Assembly: GCA_023212725.1 (NCBI GenBank)
Contig: JALBYF010000075.1
Span: 21,253-85,252 of the forward strand
Length of the DNA stretch: 64,000 nt
From: Tranzscheliella williamsii
Taxonomy: Eukaryota; Basidiomycota; Ustilaginomycetes; Ustilaginales; Ustilaginaceae
Direction: 5' to 3'
Translations under genes and position numbers: made by a program
Part shown: in pieces, positions 40,929-53,100 of the stretch
Layout: each line of letters begins with the position of its first letter
Numbering within the stretch: position 1 is the stretch's first letter
Notes under the pieces: generated by a model
The model's database searches: none
The model's input: only the letters and a program-made list of their open reading frames with translations
What the model was told of the DNA's origin: nothing

Positions 40929-42680
40929 CTAGTCTTTGAAGTCCTCCACCTGGACGGTCTGCGGGGGGGTGGCCGGCTTCTTTGCGTCCTCCTGGGCCTG
41001 CATCTGTTGGGCGACGTTGTGGGCGGCGATTTCTTCGTCGTCGATGTTGGACTTGGGGCCGTTGAACCAGTTGACGCCGCCGTACTTGGGCAGGACGTAC
41101 CAGACGGTGCTGAAGAGGAAGGTGGCGGCGGTGACGACGCAGGCGTAGTTCATGTCGGCGGCGGCGGTGACGGGGATGTAGCCGGGGAGGCAGACGATGA
41201 TGCTGATAAAGGTGAGCCAGAGGGCGCTGATCCAGCCGACGGTCTTGGACCAGAAGTCGCCGAGATACCAGACGCCCGGCTGGAACCGATGCGGGGCGAG
41301 CAGCCGCGCGAGGATCGGGATGGTGTAGGCAATACTCGCGCCGATCACGCTCAGACTGAACACGGCGCCGACAGCGACCGAGTTGATGAGCCCCAGCAGG
41401 CAGAAGATGGCCGAAACCGCGCTGCTCCACCACGCCGAGTTGACCGGCGTCAGCGTATACGAGTTGATCCGGTAGACCCAGTTGGAGAACGGCAGCGCAC
41501 CGTCACGGCTGAAGGCAAAGATCTGACGCGACGAGGCGAGGTTCATGCTGGCGCCCATCATAAAGTTGACGAGGATCATAAAGGTCCAGATCACCATGAA
41601 GCCCGTCTTTCCGGTCGCGTTGAGGATGATGGTCGCCATCGGCTGGCCATACTCGGAGTTGATGATGGGCTCGAGGTCGGTGCCCATGTTGAAGGTGAGG
41701 GCGATCATGATGCCGAAGCCGAGCAGGCCGGACGAGACGATGGAGAAGAAGATGCCCTTGGGGACGGCGACGGCGGCGTTGCTCGCCTCCTCGGAGATGT
41801 GGACGCACGAGTCGTAGCTGGCGACGGTCCAGGCTGGCGTCATGAACGCGAGCAGAAAGGCGGGGAAGGCGCTCCAGCCGGTCTCGTTGTACCAGCCGCC
41901 GAAGGCGTACGAGGCCGAGTTGCGATACTCGGACGGGGTGGTGGTGCCGAGGACGATGCAGATGGCGACGGCGAGGCCTGCGCAGAGAACCATTGCGACG
42001 GTCTGCATGCGTGCCAACGCGCGCGTCCCGATCGAGGTAAGCATTGCATGGAGGAGCAGCACGCCGAGGAAGACCGCGTACGTGTGCCCGTCCGTGGGCA
42101 CATAGCTGCCATCCGAGCCCACGGACGCCGCAGCCAGGATCATAATGGCCACACTCCAGTCGATCGAGGCAACCGCCGAGGTCGTGCTGAGCGTGTTGGC
42201 ATAGCCGACCGTCCAGCAGAGGAAGCGTCGCCATTTCTTGCCCGACAGCACATAGGTCCAGTAGTAGAGGCCGCCAGACGTCGGCATTGAACTGGACAGA
42301 TCGCCGAGAGCCAGCCCGGTGAGCGTGATGAAGAAACAGCCGACCAGCCAGCCCCAGACCATGCTGACCGGGCCGCCCGAAGGCAGACTGTAAACCAGCG
42401 TCGACGCTATCGACGGCGCCACACCCATGATCGAGAAGGCGATGCCAAACACCTCGGTCGAGCTAAAGTCACGCTTGAACTCCTGCTTGTAGCCCATCGT
42501 CGCCAGCAGCTCGGCGTCCGCCTGCTCGATAAAGCTCTTGGAAAGGTGCATCTTGCCCGCGCCACCCCCTGGCGCCGAAGCACCTGCAGCATTTTGGCCG
42601 GCGCTGGGCAGCGGGTGGTCTTGCTTGACTACGTCGGATGCCGAGTCCTTGTTATCTTGGGCATATTGAATAGCAGACAT
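40929..42680 (-). CDS. APC-superfamily GABA/amino-acid permease (Uga4/Hnm1-like)
   Basis: An intronless 583-aa protein from ATG 42680. A hydrophilic N-tail of about 65 residues is followed by 12 hydrophobic segments. The family pattern GDLSSSMPTSGGLYYWTYVL after the second segment is diagnostic for the fungal amino-acid/choline transporter group that includes Uga4 (GABA, putrescine) and Hnm1. The intracellular ISEEASNAAVAVPKGI stretch (HISEE) and SRQIFAFSRDGALPFS also match. It imports amino acids or amines across the plasma or vacuolar membrane. It is divergent from the aldehyde dehydrogenase gene, next to a copper amine oxidase and a Zn2Cys6 regulator, so an amine substrate such as GABA or putrescine is a reasonable inference. 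Confidence 0.9.
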   Translation of the reverse strand: MSAIQYAQDNKDSASDVVKQDHPLPSAGQNAAGASAPGGGAGKMHLSKSFIEQADAELLATMGYKQEFKRDFSSTEVFGIAFSIMGVAPSIASTLVYSLPSGGPVSMVWGWLVGCFFITLTGLALGDLSSSMPTSGGLYYWTYVLSGKKWRRFLCWTVGYANTLSTTSAVASIDWSVAIMILAAASVGSDGSYVPTDGHTYAVFLGVLLLHAMLTSIGTRALARMQTVAMVLCAGLAVAICIVLGTTTPSEYRNSASYAFGGWYNETGWSAFPAFLLAFMTPAWTVASYDSCVHISEEASNAAVAVPKGIFFSIVSSGLLGFGIMIALTFNMGTDLEPIINSEYGQPMATIILNATGKTGFMVIWTFMILVNFMMGASMNLASSRQIFAFSRDGALPFSNWVYRINSYTLTPVNSAWWSSAVSAIFCLLGLINSVAVGAVFSLSVIGASIAYTIPILARLLAPHRFQPGVWYLGDFWSKTVGWISALWLTFISIIVCLPGYIPVTAAADMNYACVVTAATFLFSTVWYVLPKYGGVNWFNGPKSNIDDEEIAAHNVAQQMQAQEDAKKPATPPQTVQVEDFKD

Positions 42681-44535
42681 GGCAGGCCAATACGTGGCAG
42701 ACTCCCGTCAAGAGCCTTCGAACGACAGATGGAGTAGAGGTGGATCTACGGCGTAGGTGCGTTGGGGTGGGAGCCGTGTTGCGATCATTCACTAAACACG
42801 GTAGGCACGCAAGCTCTGTTCAGGCTGCTACGATGGCGTGACTGCGCCAAGCTGGCCGGCGTGTGGATCGACAAGAGTGTTGAGGGAAGAAAGAGGGGCC
42901 TTATGCTAAAGCTCAGGCAATGAATGGAAGGGGGCCGGACTTATAAATGCTTCCTCTGAAGGGCGCTGGAATGTCTGTTTGGAGGAGTGATGAGAAGGAG
43001 GGGCCGGACGATGGAGGGCAAGACCAAGGGCGAGTAGATAAGGCACGGGATGGTCCGCCAAGATAAGCTAGCTGTCTGCGAAGCGTAACAAACAGAGTCT
43101 GACTGGGAACATGGACCGGACGCAAGATCTTGCCTCAGCCCTGCTTATCCAGGTTGCAGACCGGCGGGCATTGCGAGGGCTTCCTAACGAAGGCATCAAT
43201 GGTGGCTTACTGCGAAGACGGGAGTGTGCATCTCGGTTGCCCAGCCGCTGCAGTGTTGAGACGGTGACGATGCGAGGCGCGAGGAGGAGGGTGTAACACT
43301 GCCCTACTGCGATAAGGCGATGGCAGGGGGACGACAATATTCCACGGGCAAGGTCAGGTGGACATGGCTGCGCGAATAGTCACCACTGGTTTGTGATTCA
43401 GGTGCAGGTGGGTTATCTCTAGACAACTGACACTGAAAGTGCGACCAACGAGAGAGGAGCCGGACGAGCCCGAGTTTGCGGGGTGCATATGACAGCAGGG
43501 ACAAGGGAAGAGAAGGACGGGAGAAGAATAGATAAGCGCAACATGGCATTACAGCAGCCAAAGTCCCTCGAAGACTCGCCATGCGAAAACCGAGGTCGTT
43601 TTGCCCGCTCTCAAATCTTGCCTAAACCGCGCCAAAGCAACTGCTCGCTGGGTTTGTCAGGCGTACCAAGTTAGCCATCCGGTACGCCGTGCTTCCTCCC
43701 TGCCGCTCAAGATCGAGTAGCAGGGTCAGCTGGTCGCTACGAGCCGAGCCGTGCCGTCGTGGGGATCGAGCTGATCTTTGCACGCACGCCGTGCAAACAG
43801 AGGGCAGACAATCTATCCGCTTGAAGCGCTCGATATCGTTGCGCCAATAAGGCCGAAGGCTTAACGAGGCCAAATCAATAATAAGGCCGCGGTGCTTGAC
43901 GAGAATATGCTCCTTGACGAGATTTGTACCTTTCTAGCCGCGGCAGAAACACCGCAAATAGCAAAGAAACAGGAACCAAGCCCAAAGCTCGTTTGGCATA
44001 AACTGCTGATAAGGCATGAAGCGCGTTTACCGCGCCGATATTATGATTGCACCCTTCCCCCACCCTGCGATTGCATGCGCCCGTACCGCCACGTAGACGA
44101 TGTTGAGCCGTGGCATGGAGGCGAAAAGTGCGTACGGTCGGGCGAGCCTCGTTTAGCACCAAAGATTGCCTCCCCCTCGCTACGATGTCCCGCGATTCTG
44201 ACCGAAAGGTACATGTGCCTTTTGGTTGCCGTCTCGAGCGTTTCGCCGCACAGGTCGCTTGACGAGACAGAAGTCGAAAAGTAGGGAAGTGGGAAGCGGT
44301 GCGGTTGAAAAAAGCAGGGTGACCACTCCGTGGAGTCATAGAGTTTCCGGCTGCAGGGGACCCTTGCGCGGCCTTCGTTCCTTCTCAAGACGCGGAGGCG
44401 CTGCTGATGGTTTGACTTGGATAGCAACCACCATATCTGGCCCCAACTCGACAAAACCAGCGGACCACGGAAGAAAATCGTGTGATAACCATCTCCACTT
44501 CGACGATCCTTCCCAAAAGTAGCAAGGACAAGAAT
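42681..44535. promoter_or_regulatory. Divergent promoter region: permease and aldehyde dehydrogenase
   Basis: About 1.85 kb between two start codons facing away from each other. Only short ORFs are present; the longest minus-strand one near 43875-44339 has no motif and no codon bias. A shared upstream region of this size is a natural site for co-regulation of the two genes. Confidence 0.5.
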
Positions 44536-46077
44536 ATGGCGAGCGCTCCGACAATCAAGATTGCCTCCCCCTCGGGGATGGAATTGACCATTCCGTCTGG
44601 CATCTTTATTGACAATGAATTCCGTGCTTCTTCCTCCGGCAAGACGTTCGAGTCGACCAATCCGGCGACGGGCAAATCTCTGTGCACTTTGTCGCTGGGA
44701 GGCGCGGCAGATGTCGAAGCGGCTGTCTCGGCAGCGCGCAAGGCGTACTCTACGGTCTGGGGAAAGAAGTCGACGCCTAACCAGCGATCTCGCCTGCTGC
44801 TCAAGTTCGCCGAGCTGATTGATCAGCACGTCGAGGAGCTTGCGCAGATCGAGAGTCTGGACAATGGCAAGCCTGTCTGGATGGCGCGCGACTTTGACGT
44901 GCCCGACTCGGCGTCTTGCTTGCGATACTACGGCGGCCTGGCTGACAAGATCGAAGGCAAGACGATTGAGCAAGTCGAAGGCGAGAAGGTCGCCTACACG
45001 CGAATCGAGCCGCTGGGCATCTGTGGCCAGATCATCCCTTGGAACTACCCGATCCAGATGGCCTCCTGGAAGCTCGGACCGGCACTGGCGGCAGGCAATT
45101 GCGTTATACTGAAGCCTGCCGAACAAACTCCGCTGTCGGCGCAAAAGCTGGCGCAGCTTTCGGTGGAAGCCGGCTTCCCTCCCGGTGTGATTTCGGTGGT
45201 GAACGGATACGGAGCCGAGGTGGGAGAGGCCATCTCTACGCACATGGACATCCAAAAGGTCGCCTTCACAGGCTCTACGACCACCGGAAGGAGAATCATG
45301 AAGGCGGCCGCCGACAGCAACATGAAAAAGGTGACACTGGAATTGGGAGGCAAATCGCCGGTGGTGGTATTTGAAAGCGCTGATCTGGAGCAGACGGTCA
45401 ACTGGGTCTGCCTTGGGATCTTGTTCAATCAGGGGCAGGATTGCACAGCGGGTTCTCGGCTGTTCGTCCAGGACACGATCTACGACAAGTTTATGCCCAA
45501 GCTGGTAGCTGCCTTCCAAGCGCACAAGATCGGGGACCCATTCCACGAGTCGACGTTTCAAGGACCTCAAGTGAGCAAGGTGCAACAGGAGCGAATCCTC
45601 TCCTTTATTGAGTCTGGCAAGAAGGAAGGGGCCAAGGTCGAAGTAGGGGGCAAGGCTTGGGCGAGCGACGACCCAAAATTCAAGGATGGCTTCTTTGTCG
45701 AGCCCACGATCTTTTCGGGCTGCAAGAAAGGGATGAAGATCGTCGATGAGGAGATCTTTGGGCCGGTCCTTGCTGTGGCCAAGTTCAGCAGCGAAGAGGA
45801 GGCGATCGCCCTGGCCAACGAGACGCAGTACGGCCTTGGATCGGGCGTTTTCTCGCAGAACGCTAGCCAGATCCAGCGGATGGTTTCAGCGATCGAGGCG
45901 GGCACGGTGTGGGTCAACAACTACGTGGCGCTGAGCAACTCTGTGCCTTTTGGCGGCATGAAGGCGAGCGGATTTGGCAGAGAGTTGGGAGTGGACGCGG
46001 TCAAAGCCTATTGCGACGTCAAGGCCATCCACTGGAACTACGGCGAGATGCTCGACTGGCCTCTACCTAAGTTGTAA
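44536..46077 (+). CDS. NAD(P)-dependent aldehyde dehydrogenase
   Basis: From ATG 44536 (MASAPTIKIASPSG; an upstream in-frame ATG at 44482 is less likely) the protein has 513 aa, the usual ALDH length. Landmarks in order are FESTNPATGKSLCTLSLGG, PLGICGQIIPWNYPIQMASW, the cofactor glycine motif FTGSTTTGRRIM, the catalytic glutamate in VTLELGGKSP, and the catalytic cysteine in FNQGQDCTAGSRLF, with EIFGPVLAVAKFSSEEEAIA further on. It oxidises an aldehyde to the carboxylic acid. Its neighbours are a permease and a copper amine oxidase, whose product is an aldehyde, so it may complete amine breakdown. Related smut enzymes oxidise indole-3-acetaldehyde; which substrate applies here cannot be told. 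It ends PKL, only weakly like a peroxisomal signal. Confidence 0.95.
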   Translation: MASAPTIKIASPSGMELTIPSGIFIDNEFRASSSGKTFESTNPATGKSLCTLSLGGAADVEAAVSAARKAYSTVWGKKSTPNQRSRLLLKFAELIDQHVEELAQIESLDNGKPVWMARDFDVPDSASCLRYYGGLADKIEGKTIEQVEGEKVAYTRIEPLGICGQIIPWNYPIQMASWKLGPALAAGNCVILKPAEQTPLSAQKLAQLSVEAGFPPGVISVVNGYGAEVGEAISTHMDIQKVAFTGSTTTGRRIMKAAADSNMKKVTLELGGKSPVVVFESADLEQTVNWVCLGILFNQGQDCTAGSRLFVQDTIYDKFMPKLVAAFQAHKIGDPFHESTFQGPQVSKVQQERILSFIESGKKEGAKVEVGGKAWASDDPKFKDGFFVEPTIFSGCKKGMKIVDEEIFGPVLAVAKFSSEEEAIALANETQYGLGSGVFSQNASQIQRMVSAIEAGTVWVNNYVALSNSVPFGGMKASGFGRELGVDAVKAYCDVKAIHWNYGEMLDWPLPKL

Positions 46078-47321
46078 CTGCAACCTGAAACTCCTTCCCT
46101 TACGAGCGCAACCCCTCACACCGCTCTTTCCTGTACATGGCATTTGAAAAGCAGTAGCCACAGTTCCGTTTGTGAATGTGGTTGTATATGTGATCTTGAA
46201 ACGGTGCGGAAGCTGGGCCGATGGCTAGCTCGTTCTTCGGCGGTGCCGACGATCGGCTGAGCGTAAGCAGGGTCGGGGGAGCCGTTCGTGACGTGCCGTA
46301 AAGATCCGAGCCCAGCATGAGTGCGTATCGCAACCGCCGTCGCGGCCGTGGCGTGGGAAGCGCGCTTACCCACCATCACCCAAGAAGAGCACAATGTCGG
46401 GTGACAATAAAGGAGTAGCAGCATTCGAGCGGGAAGCGCGTCGACATACCTTTCATGACTCTCCTCGGCATGCTCGCTGAAGTCAAGTCCTCTCGCCATA
46501 CCACTATCGCGGTACGCTGGAGGTCTCCTGACCTTTGCACGCGGGAGCTTCGACGCACAGCCTGACGCGTTATCAGCACTGCACAAAGTTCCCAACACTG
46601 CCCAAGTGCCTGCGTCGGGAAGTGACAAGGCAGCCTCGTTAAGAACGGTGCTTAACGAGCTTCACAGCGTGGGCCCTCTTCTCTGGCCAAAATCACTGCG
46701 ACTGCGACTGCGAGGAGCGCGTGCTGAGCCTTTTCCGCCTCGAGCGTGCCGGTGTAGTTGCCTTACCACTTGGCCGTACGCTGTTCTGATGCTGAGCCCT
46801 GGAGAGGGGCTTGTCCCCTTGCCTTGTCTTGGCCTGACGGATGCCTGGCCTAAGGCGGAAATTACGCGCGCGGAGGCAATCGACGCACCTCGTCAAGCAC
46901 CCTACCGCCTTTATCGCCGGGAGCAGCCAAGCAGCTTCTATGGGCAAGCTCGTCTAGGGCGGCCACACTCATACTGCGCTGCTGTGTCGAAAGCCAGCGC
47001 CAGTAATGGCCAGACCACTGCTGAGCCTCTTGGCGCAGTCGCCGCTGCCTTGCGATGGCGACCAAGCCCCCCGCTATCGTCATATAATCCCTCACTTTGC
47101 CCTCGACCCATCCCTCCTCCCTCTGCCTTCTCTATTGCCAGTGGCTTGTCTTTGCATCCTCTTCCCCTCGTACTAAAGCACAAATACCTCACCCCACGTG
47201 CCACCACTTCCTCTCGCACCTACGCAATTGCCTCGCACTTGTTCGCCATCGGCTACCCACAGATCGGTCTGGATGAGCAATTTCATCGATTCTACTCATC
47301 CGTAGACACCTCGTTGCCACC
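46078..47321. other. Intergenic: aldehyde dehydrogenase 3'UTR and copper amine oxidase promoter
   Basis: About 1.24 kb; the plus-strand ORF from 46606 that overlaps the next gene's start is out of frame with it and has no motif. A C/T-rich leader runs from about 47090 to the ATG at 47322. Confidence 0.5.
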
Positions 47322-49859
47322 ATGGCATCCGCTCAGCAGTCCCATTCTTTCCACACCTCGGTGGCACCCTCTGCCCGTGCCGGCCTGCAGCTGTCCCACC
47401 ACCCTCTCGATGCTCTGACCGCACCAGAGTAAGTTGGTCCCGGTCATGTCGCGCAGCTTCTCTCTGCTGTCTCTCAAGTCGGGAGTCTTAGCTAACACTC
47501 TTTCTGCCTGTGAATTTTCACCCCCCCCACTAGACTGGCTGCTGCTTCGCTGATTGTTCGCAGTCACTTTGCTGCTCGCACTTCTGTCAAGGCGATCAAA
47601 TTCTGTAGCTCGCTTCTCATTCCTCCTGTCAAAGCCGTTGTCCTCTACGCCTTGGGTCTCCCACTGCCTCGAGGCACTCAGCTGGACGATCGCAAAGCGC
47701 TCCAGCTCTTGACCCGACGCGCCGAGTGCCAGGTCGTCGATGTCGTCACCGGCGATACTTACGAGGTCAACGTGGCCCTTGCCAGCGACCTGCCCCTTCC
47801 CGGTAACGACGGCAGGTATGCCCCCTCCACAGCATCGTCTCTTGGCAAGGTGGAGAGTGTCAAGAAGCTCGAGGTCGGTATCCAGCCCATTCTCACTCCC
47901 GAAGAGGTCAACGAGGCCGAAGAGATCCTCCGTGCCGACCCCAGGATCGTGGCTATTGCCAGGGAAGTCGGCATCGAGCCCGAGAACCTCTGGGCGGACG
48001 GCTGGTCGATCGGCTACGACGACCGGTTTGACAAGAACCTCCGTGTCCAGCAGTGCCTCGTATACGCCCGAAAGAGCGAGCACGAGAATCTGTATGCCCA
48101 TCCGATGGACTTTTACCCGGTCATCGACTGCAACGCCCGCAAGGTCATTGCGATCGACTTCCCGGGCCACCGTGATCCGGTCACCGGCTCGCTCTCCACC
48201 CCCAATTCGACCAGCAAGCCCGGCCCGGTTACGATGGATGCGCGCGAGGCGCTCGCATACTCGGGCCGCAAACGCATCCCTCCGCCGATGGAGTCGTTCG
48301 ACTACCTTCCCGAGCTGATGGCGCTCGACCCCAAGATGCCGCCGCTCAGGACCGATCTGAAGCCGCTCCACGTGGTCCAGCCCGGAGGTGTCAGCTTCAC
48401 GCTCAACGGCAACGAGCTCGAGTGGCAAAAGTGGAAGATGCACATCGGATTCCATCCAAGAGACGGCCTCGTCATGTCGACCATCAGCTACAATGACAAC
48501 GGAACCGTACGGCCGATCGTCTACCGCATGTCGGTCGCCGAGATGGTCGTGCCGTACGCCTCGACCGAGCATCCCCATCCGCGCAAGTTTGCCTTTGACG
48601 TGGGCGAGTACGGCATGGGGACGCTTGCCAACAGCCTCAAGCTGGGATGTGACTGCCTCGGCACCATCCACTACCTCGACGGACACTACGTCGGGCTCGA
48701 CGGGCAGCCTACGGTCGTCGAGAACGCGATCTGCATCCACGAGGAGGATGCCGGCATCGCCTGGAAGCACACCGACTACCGACCGGGCGGAAAGGTGCGC
48801 TCGGCGCGCGGCCGCAAGCTTGTGGTCCAGATGATCTGCACCATCGCCAACTACGAATACATCTTTGCCTACATGTTCCATACCGACGGCAGCATCCAGC
48901 TCGAGACCAAGCTGAGCGGGATCCTCAATCTCTACGTCAAGCAAGATGGCGAGCCAAATCCGTACGGTGTCGAGGTGGCGCCGCGCGTCAATGCGCACTA
49001 CCACCAGCATCTGTTTGCGTTCAAGGTGGACCCCATGGTGGACGGGTGCGAAAATACGGTGATCCAAACCGACTGCGAGCCGACGCCGGCGGAGACGGGA
49101 ACGGAGGGCAACTACCTGGGCAATGGCTTTGTGACCAAGAAGACGCCGCTCACCGTGAGCGGCGGATATGACTGGGACTGGAGTAAGCACCGCGTATGGT
49201 CGATTCACAACACGGCCAAGAAGCACTACTCGACGGGGCTGCCGGTGGGGTACAAGATCCACACGCGCGACTTTGAGCCGCTGGCGCTGCGGGCGGATTC
49301 CATGGTGGCGCAGCGTGCCGAGTTTGCCAAGCACGCGCTCTGGGTGACCAAGTTTGACGAAGAGCAGCTGTGGCCGGCGGGCAAGTACGTGCCGCAGCAG
49401 CGCGGCACTGCGCCGGACTCGCTCGGCCACTGGGCGCGCCAGCACAACAAGGTCGACGACGAGCAGATCACGGTCCACGCCGTCTACGGCATCACCCACA
49501 TCCCGCACGCCGAGCAGTTCCCCGTGATGCCCGTCGAGCACCTCAACGTCTGGCTCAAGCCCAACAACTTCTTCGACTTTAATCCAGCGCAGGATCTGCC
49601 GGCGCTCAACGACCCGTGGTCGCGCAACGCATTCACCGCGGCCAAGACACCCGCCGGCCTCGACGCCGCCATGGCCACTACCACACTCAAGGCCGAAAAG
49701 CAACACGGCCAGCGCGCATCCGCCGCCACCACCAGCTGCTGCGCCACCAGCAATCCCGCCAAGAACCCCAGCCTCGCACCCCCGACCCAGGGCGTCTCCG
49801 CCGCCGGCGCCCACAAAAGCTGCGCCTGCTGCTCCAACGACACCGCCAGCCGCCTCTGA
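47322..49859 (+). CDS. Copper amine oxidase with C-terminal peroxisomal signal
   Basis: Exon 1 (47322-47428) and exon 2 (47534-49859) join across a 105-nt intron (donor GTAAGT, acceptor CTAG after a run of C) to give 810 aa. The topaquinone precursor is the first tyrosine of TIANYEYIFAYMF. Copper ligands are the His pair of NAHYHQHLFAFK and a third His further on; GIPXH-type end features appear as HIPHAEQFPVMPVEHLNVWL. The enzyme converts a primary amine, oxygen and water to aldehyde, ammonia and hydrogen peroxide. The last residues are SRL, a canonical PTS1, fitting the peroxisomal amine oxidases of yeasts. Before it lies an unusual cysteine-rich tail (TTSCCATS, SCACCSND). Upstream is an aldehyde dehydrogenase, downstream a convergent Zn2Cys6 regulator. 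Confidence 0.95.
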
Positions 49860-50123
49860 TCCGCCTTTCCCCGCCCCGCTTCCCGCCGCATCGCCCGCTT
49901 ACCACCGCCGCTTGCACTGTTCCTTGTCGCATCTTGTACACAGACTTACTGGCCATCGCATATATACTCCGAGTCTCCGTCGCTGGTTGCGCCTGTGTTC
50001 TATGGCTGCTATGCCACGGAATCGTGACGCTGAGGGGTCCCCGCTTAGCGCAGCGGGGTGGTATGATCACACGCATGAGTGTGTACATGGACGTGCGGGG
50101 GCGAGGGGGCGATGGGGGGGGGT

Positions 50124-53100
50124 CTACATCCAGGAGAACTCGGGGACCTCGAGGAAGCTCTGCAGCCAGGTCCAGTCGACGGGGGTGGAGGCGCCGGTGC
50201 CGTTGGGGATGCGCGGGGTCTGCGTGTGGGCGCCGGGCGGGAAGGGACCAAGCTCGGGGAGGACGACGGCGGGGTGGGCGGCGAAAGCGCCTGGCGAGCC
50301 GGCAGTGGGGGGGGCGAAGTTGCCGAACATGCCGGACCCGAACATGTGTGGCGGCGAGAAGGCGGCGGCGGGATGCGGCGGCGCGTGCGGGTGGTGCGGC
50401 GCGTGCGAGCCAGCCACTCCGGGCGAGGAGGCGAAAAAAGTACCGTACAGCCGCGAGCCGCCAGGCGAACCACCCAGCGCCGAAAACGACGACTCGGGCG
50501 GATACGGCGACCCATCGCTGGCCGCATCCAACGGCTGACTCTCGGAGTGCAAGTTCAGCAGCGTTTCGGCCGCCGAGGCATCCAGCTTGCTGGTGCCGGC
50601 TGCGCCGTTGGCACTCGAGGCCGCTCCGCCGGGGCCCAGAGAGGTCGACCGCCCTGCCGACTCGACTGCCGCCAGACGGCCCACAGGCCCACGGTTGCCC
50701 AGCGATCCATGCGTTCCGAGCTCGTCGTCATCGTCGACGTCGCGGCGAGCTTCGTAGTTGCTCCTCGACCGTTTCGTACCCGCGACGCCCTTCGAGACAG
50801 GTCGCCCATGGCGACTCTCGACGGTCTCGCCTTCGATGACATTAAGCAATGAGTCAAAGTACTGCGCGCACAGACCGACGTGGTCATCTTCGCGCACGAG
50901 AGCGACCCGGAAACACTCGCGTGTATCGCGCATGAGTTCCAAGCTTTTCCTCTCGTACTCTTTGCGCCTACGGATGCGGGTCTTCACCTTGCCATACTCG
51001 AGCTGAAGTCTGGATGTGCCCTCCGACGGGGGTGATGTAGGAGGCGCCGATAAGTGCGGCAGGTGCGGCAGTGAGGGCAGAGGTAGCGAGATAAGATAGG
51101 TGGCCAACAGCGCGGCATGCGGCGCGAGTACCATAATCATGTCTTGCGTGTGACGAAGAATAGTCGGTGGCATCTGGTTGGTATGGTAAAGCAGATTCAA
51201 CGCCGAGTCCAAACAGGTATAGTAAATCTGCTCAGCACGGTCGTCCATCTCTGATAGGGCTGCTGCCGAGAATGCCGAGCTACCGTTCGAGCTGGCCAAG
51301 ACAGAGCCGCTCGCTTTGGCCTGAGTCGTGGCCGAAGCACTGGAAGCGGCCGGCTTCATCTTGTTGATGTCTCGCAGGGAGGCGCGGAAGGCGATGCTCG
51401 ATATTTGCATCACGAGACTACTTCGCAAGACACTCAGCAGGTGCATGCGTGCGCTAAGTGGGAGGCTCCCCGCAAATCCGTCGAGCTTGTCTGCTTTGCT
51501 ATCTTCTGTGATAGTTGCGTTCTCGTCTCTGCCAAACCTCTGGTTGATCTTTCGGGCTTGCCACTCCCACTTGCTCGTCCAGCCTTCCAGTTCGTCCAAG
51601 AAGCTCTGCAAGAGCAGAAAACATTCGCTCCCTCCGTAAAGCGTATCCTTGCCTTGTGTCTGCGCTTTTTCCATCACGGATTTGTACTTTGTCTGCAACA
51701 ATACCGAATCTATATCTGCACAGAGAAGCGTGTCGTCTTCCGTCGCCAGCGGATCGTCCGACCATGCCAAAAGATTCCGCAGCAAGCTTGGCCCTCGGTC
51801 GAAGTTCGGTCGTGGCGCAAAGTGAAGAAGCTGTGTGTGTTCTTGGATAAAGTGAAACAGGAACTGTCTCTGCTGGTGTCGACGCAGACGGTGCCGCTGT
51901 GCCTCTGCAGAAGTGGAGAGCGACGGCGTGAGGATAGTACCCGGTGGATTGAGAGACAGCAACTCGGTCGGAATGTCGCTCATGATCTTGGCTGCGTAGC
52001 TGCAGTACAGAATGGTGGTATGATCATCAGCCTCCTTCCACACCGAGGAGAGGTACATGGCTACGCCTGTCTCCATCCTTCTGTCACCCGTAGCAAAGGC
52101 CGCGATTGCAAGGCTTCTAGCATGTGTGCCAAGTTTCGCCATTATCGCAGCAGTGATGCTGGCGCTGTCACCTGTGTGATTCCGGGAGAAGGTAGATGAA
52201 TAGAGAGACTCTTGCTCATCGCCCTCGTCAGTCAGTTCGATATACCTCGAAGCAAGAAAGAGGATGGTTGTATAGAGGTAAGATGACGATAGCCTGAGGC
52301 TGTCATGCGAGGTCAGGTTGGGATCAAAGATCATCGCCCATGGGTTGATGTGGAGAATGAAATAGTCGTAAAGCCTTTCTGCAGCGGCAAGGGAGAGCAG
52401 ACCGATATCTACTGGGTCTCGAGGCCCGAAGAAATTGAGAACTTCAGGCAATCTGGGGTATCGTGCTGATGCTGCTGCATGCGCTTCGCCCTGGGGGCTG
52501 AGCGCAGAGGCTCGTTTATCGACGGGACGAAGCAGGTTACGAAACGTGGAGGCAAAGTGCTGTGAAGAAGAGGAAGGGCTCGGTCCGCCAATGGAAGTGG
52601 TGGAAGAGGATGATAGCGACGCATCCTCGCCCGCTGATAAGGCGGTATCCGTAGAAACTTTGGCTTTTGCAGAAGGCTTCGCAGCAGCCTTGGAAGCAGA
52701 TGCTGCAGTCTGCAGGTTGTCGTGGGCCACCTCGCCCTTACTGACGAAAGTGTAGGTCGAGCCTCGCTGAGGGATCTTCTGTGCCAGCATTTCCCAGATC
52801 CTGCGCCTGGCAAGTGTATCTAATTCATGTAAAGCTGAACCGCCTCTTTGGCCTCTGATTTTGCTCGCAGATCTGTGAGACGCTCCCCTATTTGGGATAG
52901 CTTCTTTTGTCTTGCGTATGCCATCTACTGTCATCACGGGAAGACCGTCTCTAATCGTGGCTTCCGCGTTACCCTCTCCAGGATCCAAACCTGCAGCTAG
53001 TCTTCCCGCTGCGTCTTCAGGTGGCACGTCGCTGTCGAGATCGCTAGCCATGTCGTCGTCGGATGCATCTGCAGCAGCGGCGCTTGAGCCAAGAGCAGCG

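Noticed and set aside
40812..42290. 492-codon plus-strand ORF opposite the permease
   Set aside because: Antisense shadow of a well-supported membrane protein gene; composition dominated by G, D, E, R without any domain.
43875..44339. 154-codon minus-strand ORF in the permease/aldehyde dehydrogenase gap
   Set aside because: No motif or codon bias; arginine-rich composition typical of chance ORFs in this genome.
46606..47418. 270-codon plus-strand ORF overlapping the start of copper amine oxidase
   Set aside because: Out of frame with exon 1 of the oxidase, low-complexity proline/leucine composition, covers a promoter and leader.
47292..49814. 840-codon minus-strand ORF opposite the copper amine oxidase
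   Set aside because: It is the GC-rich third-position shadow of the sense gene: repetitive V/G/L/R/D composition, no motif, and it exactly mirrors the sense coding region.
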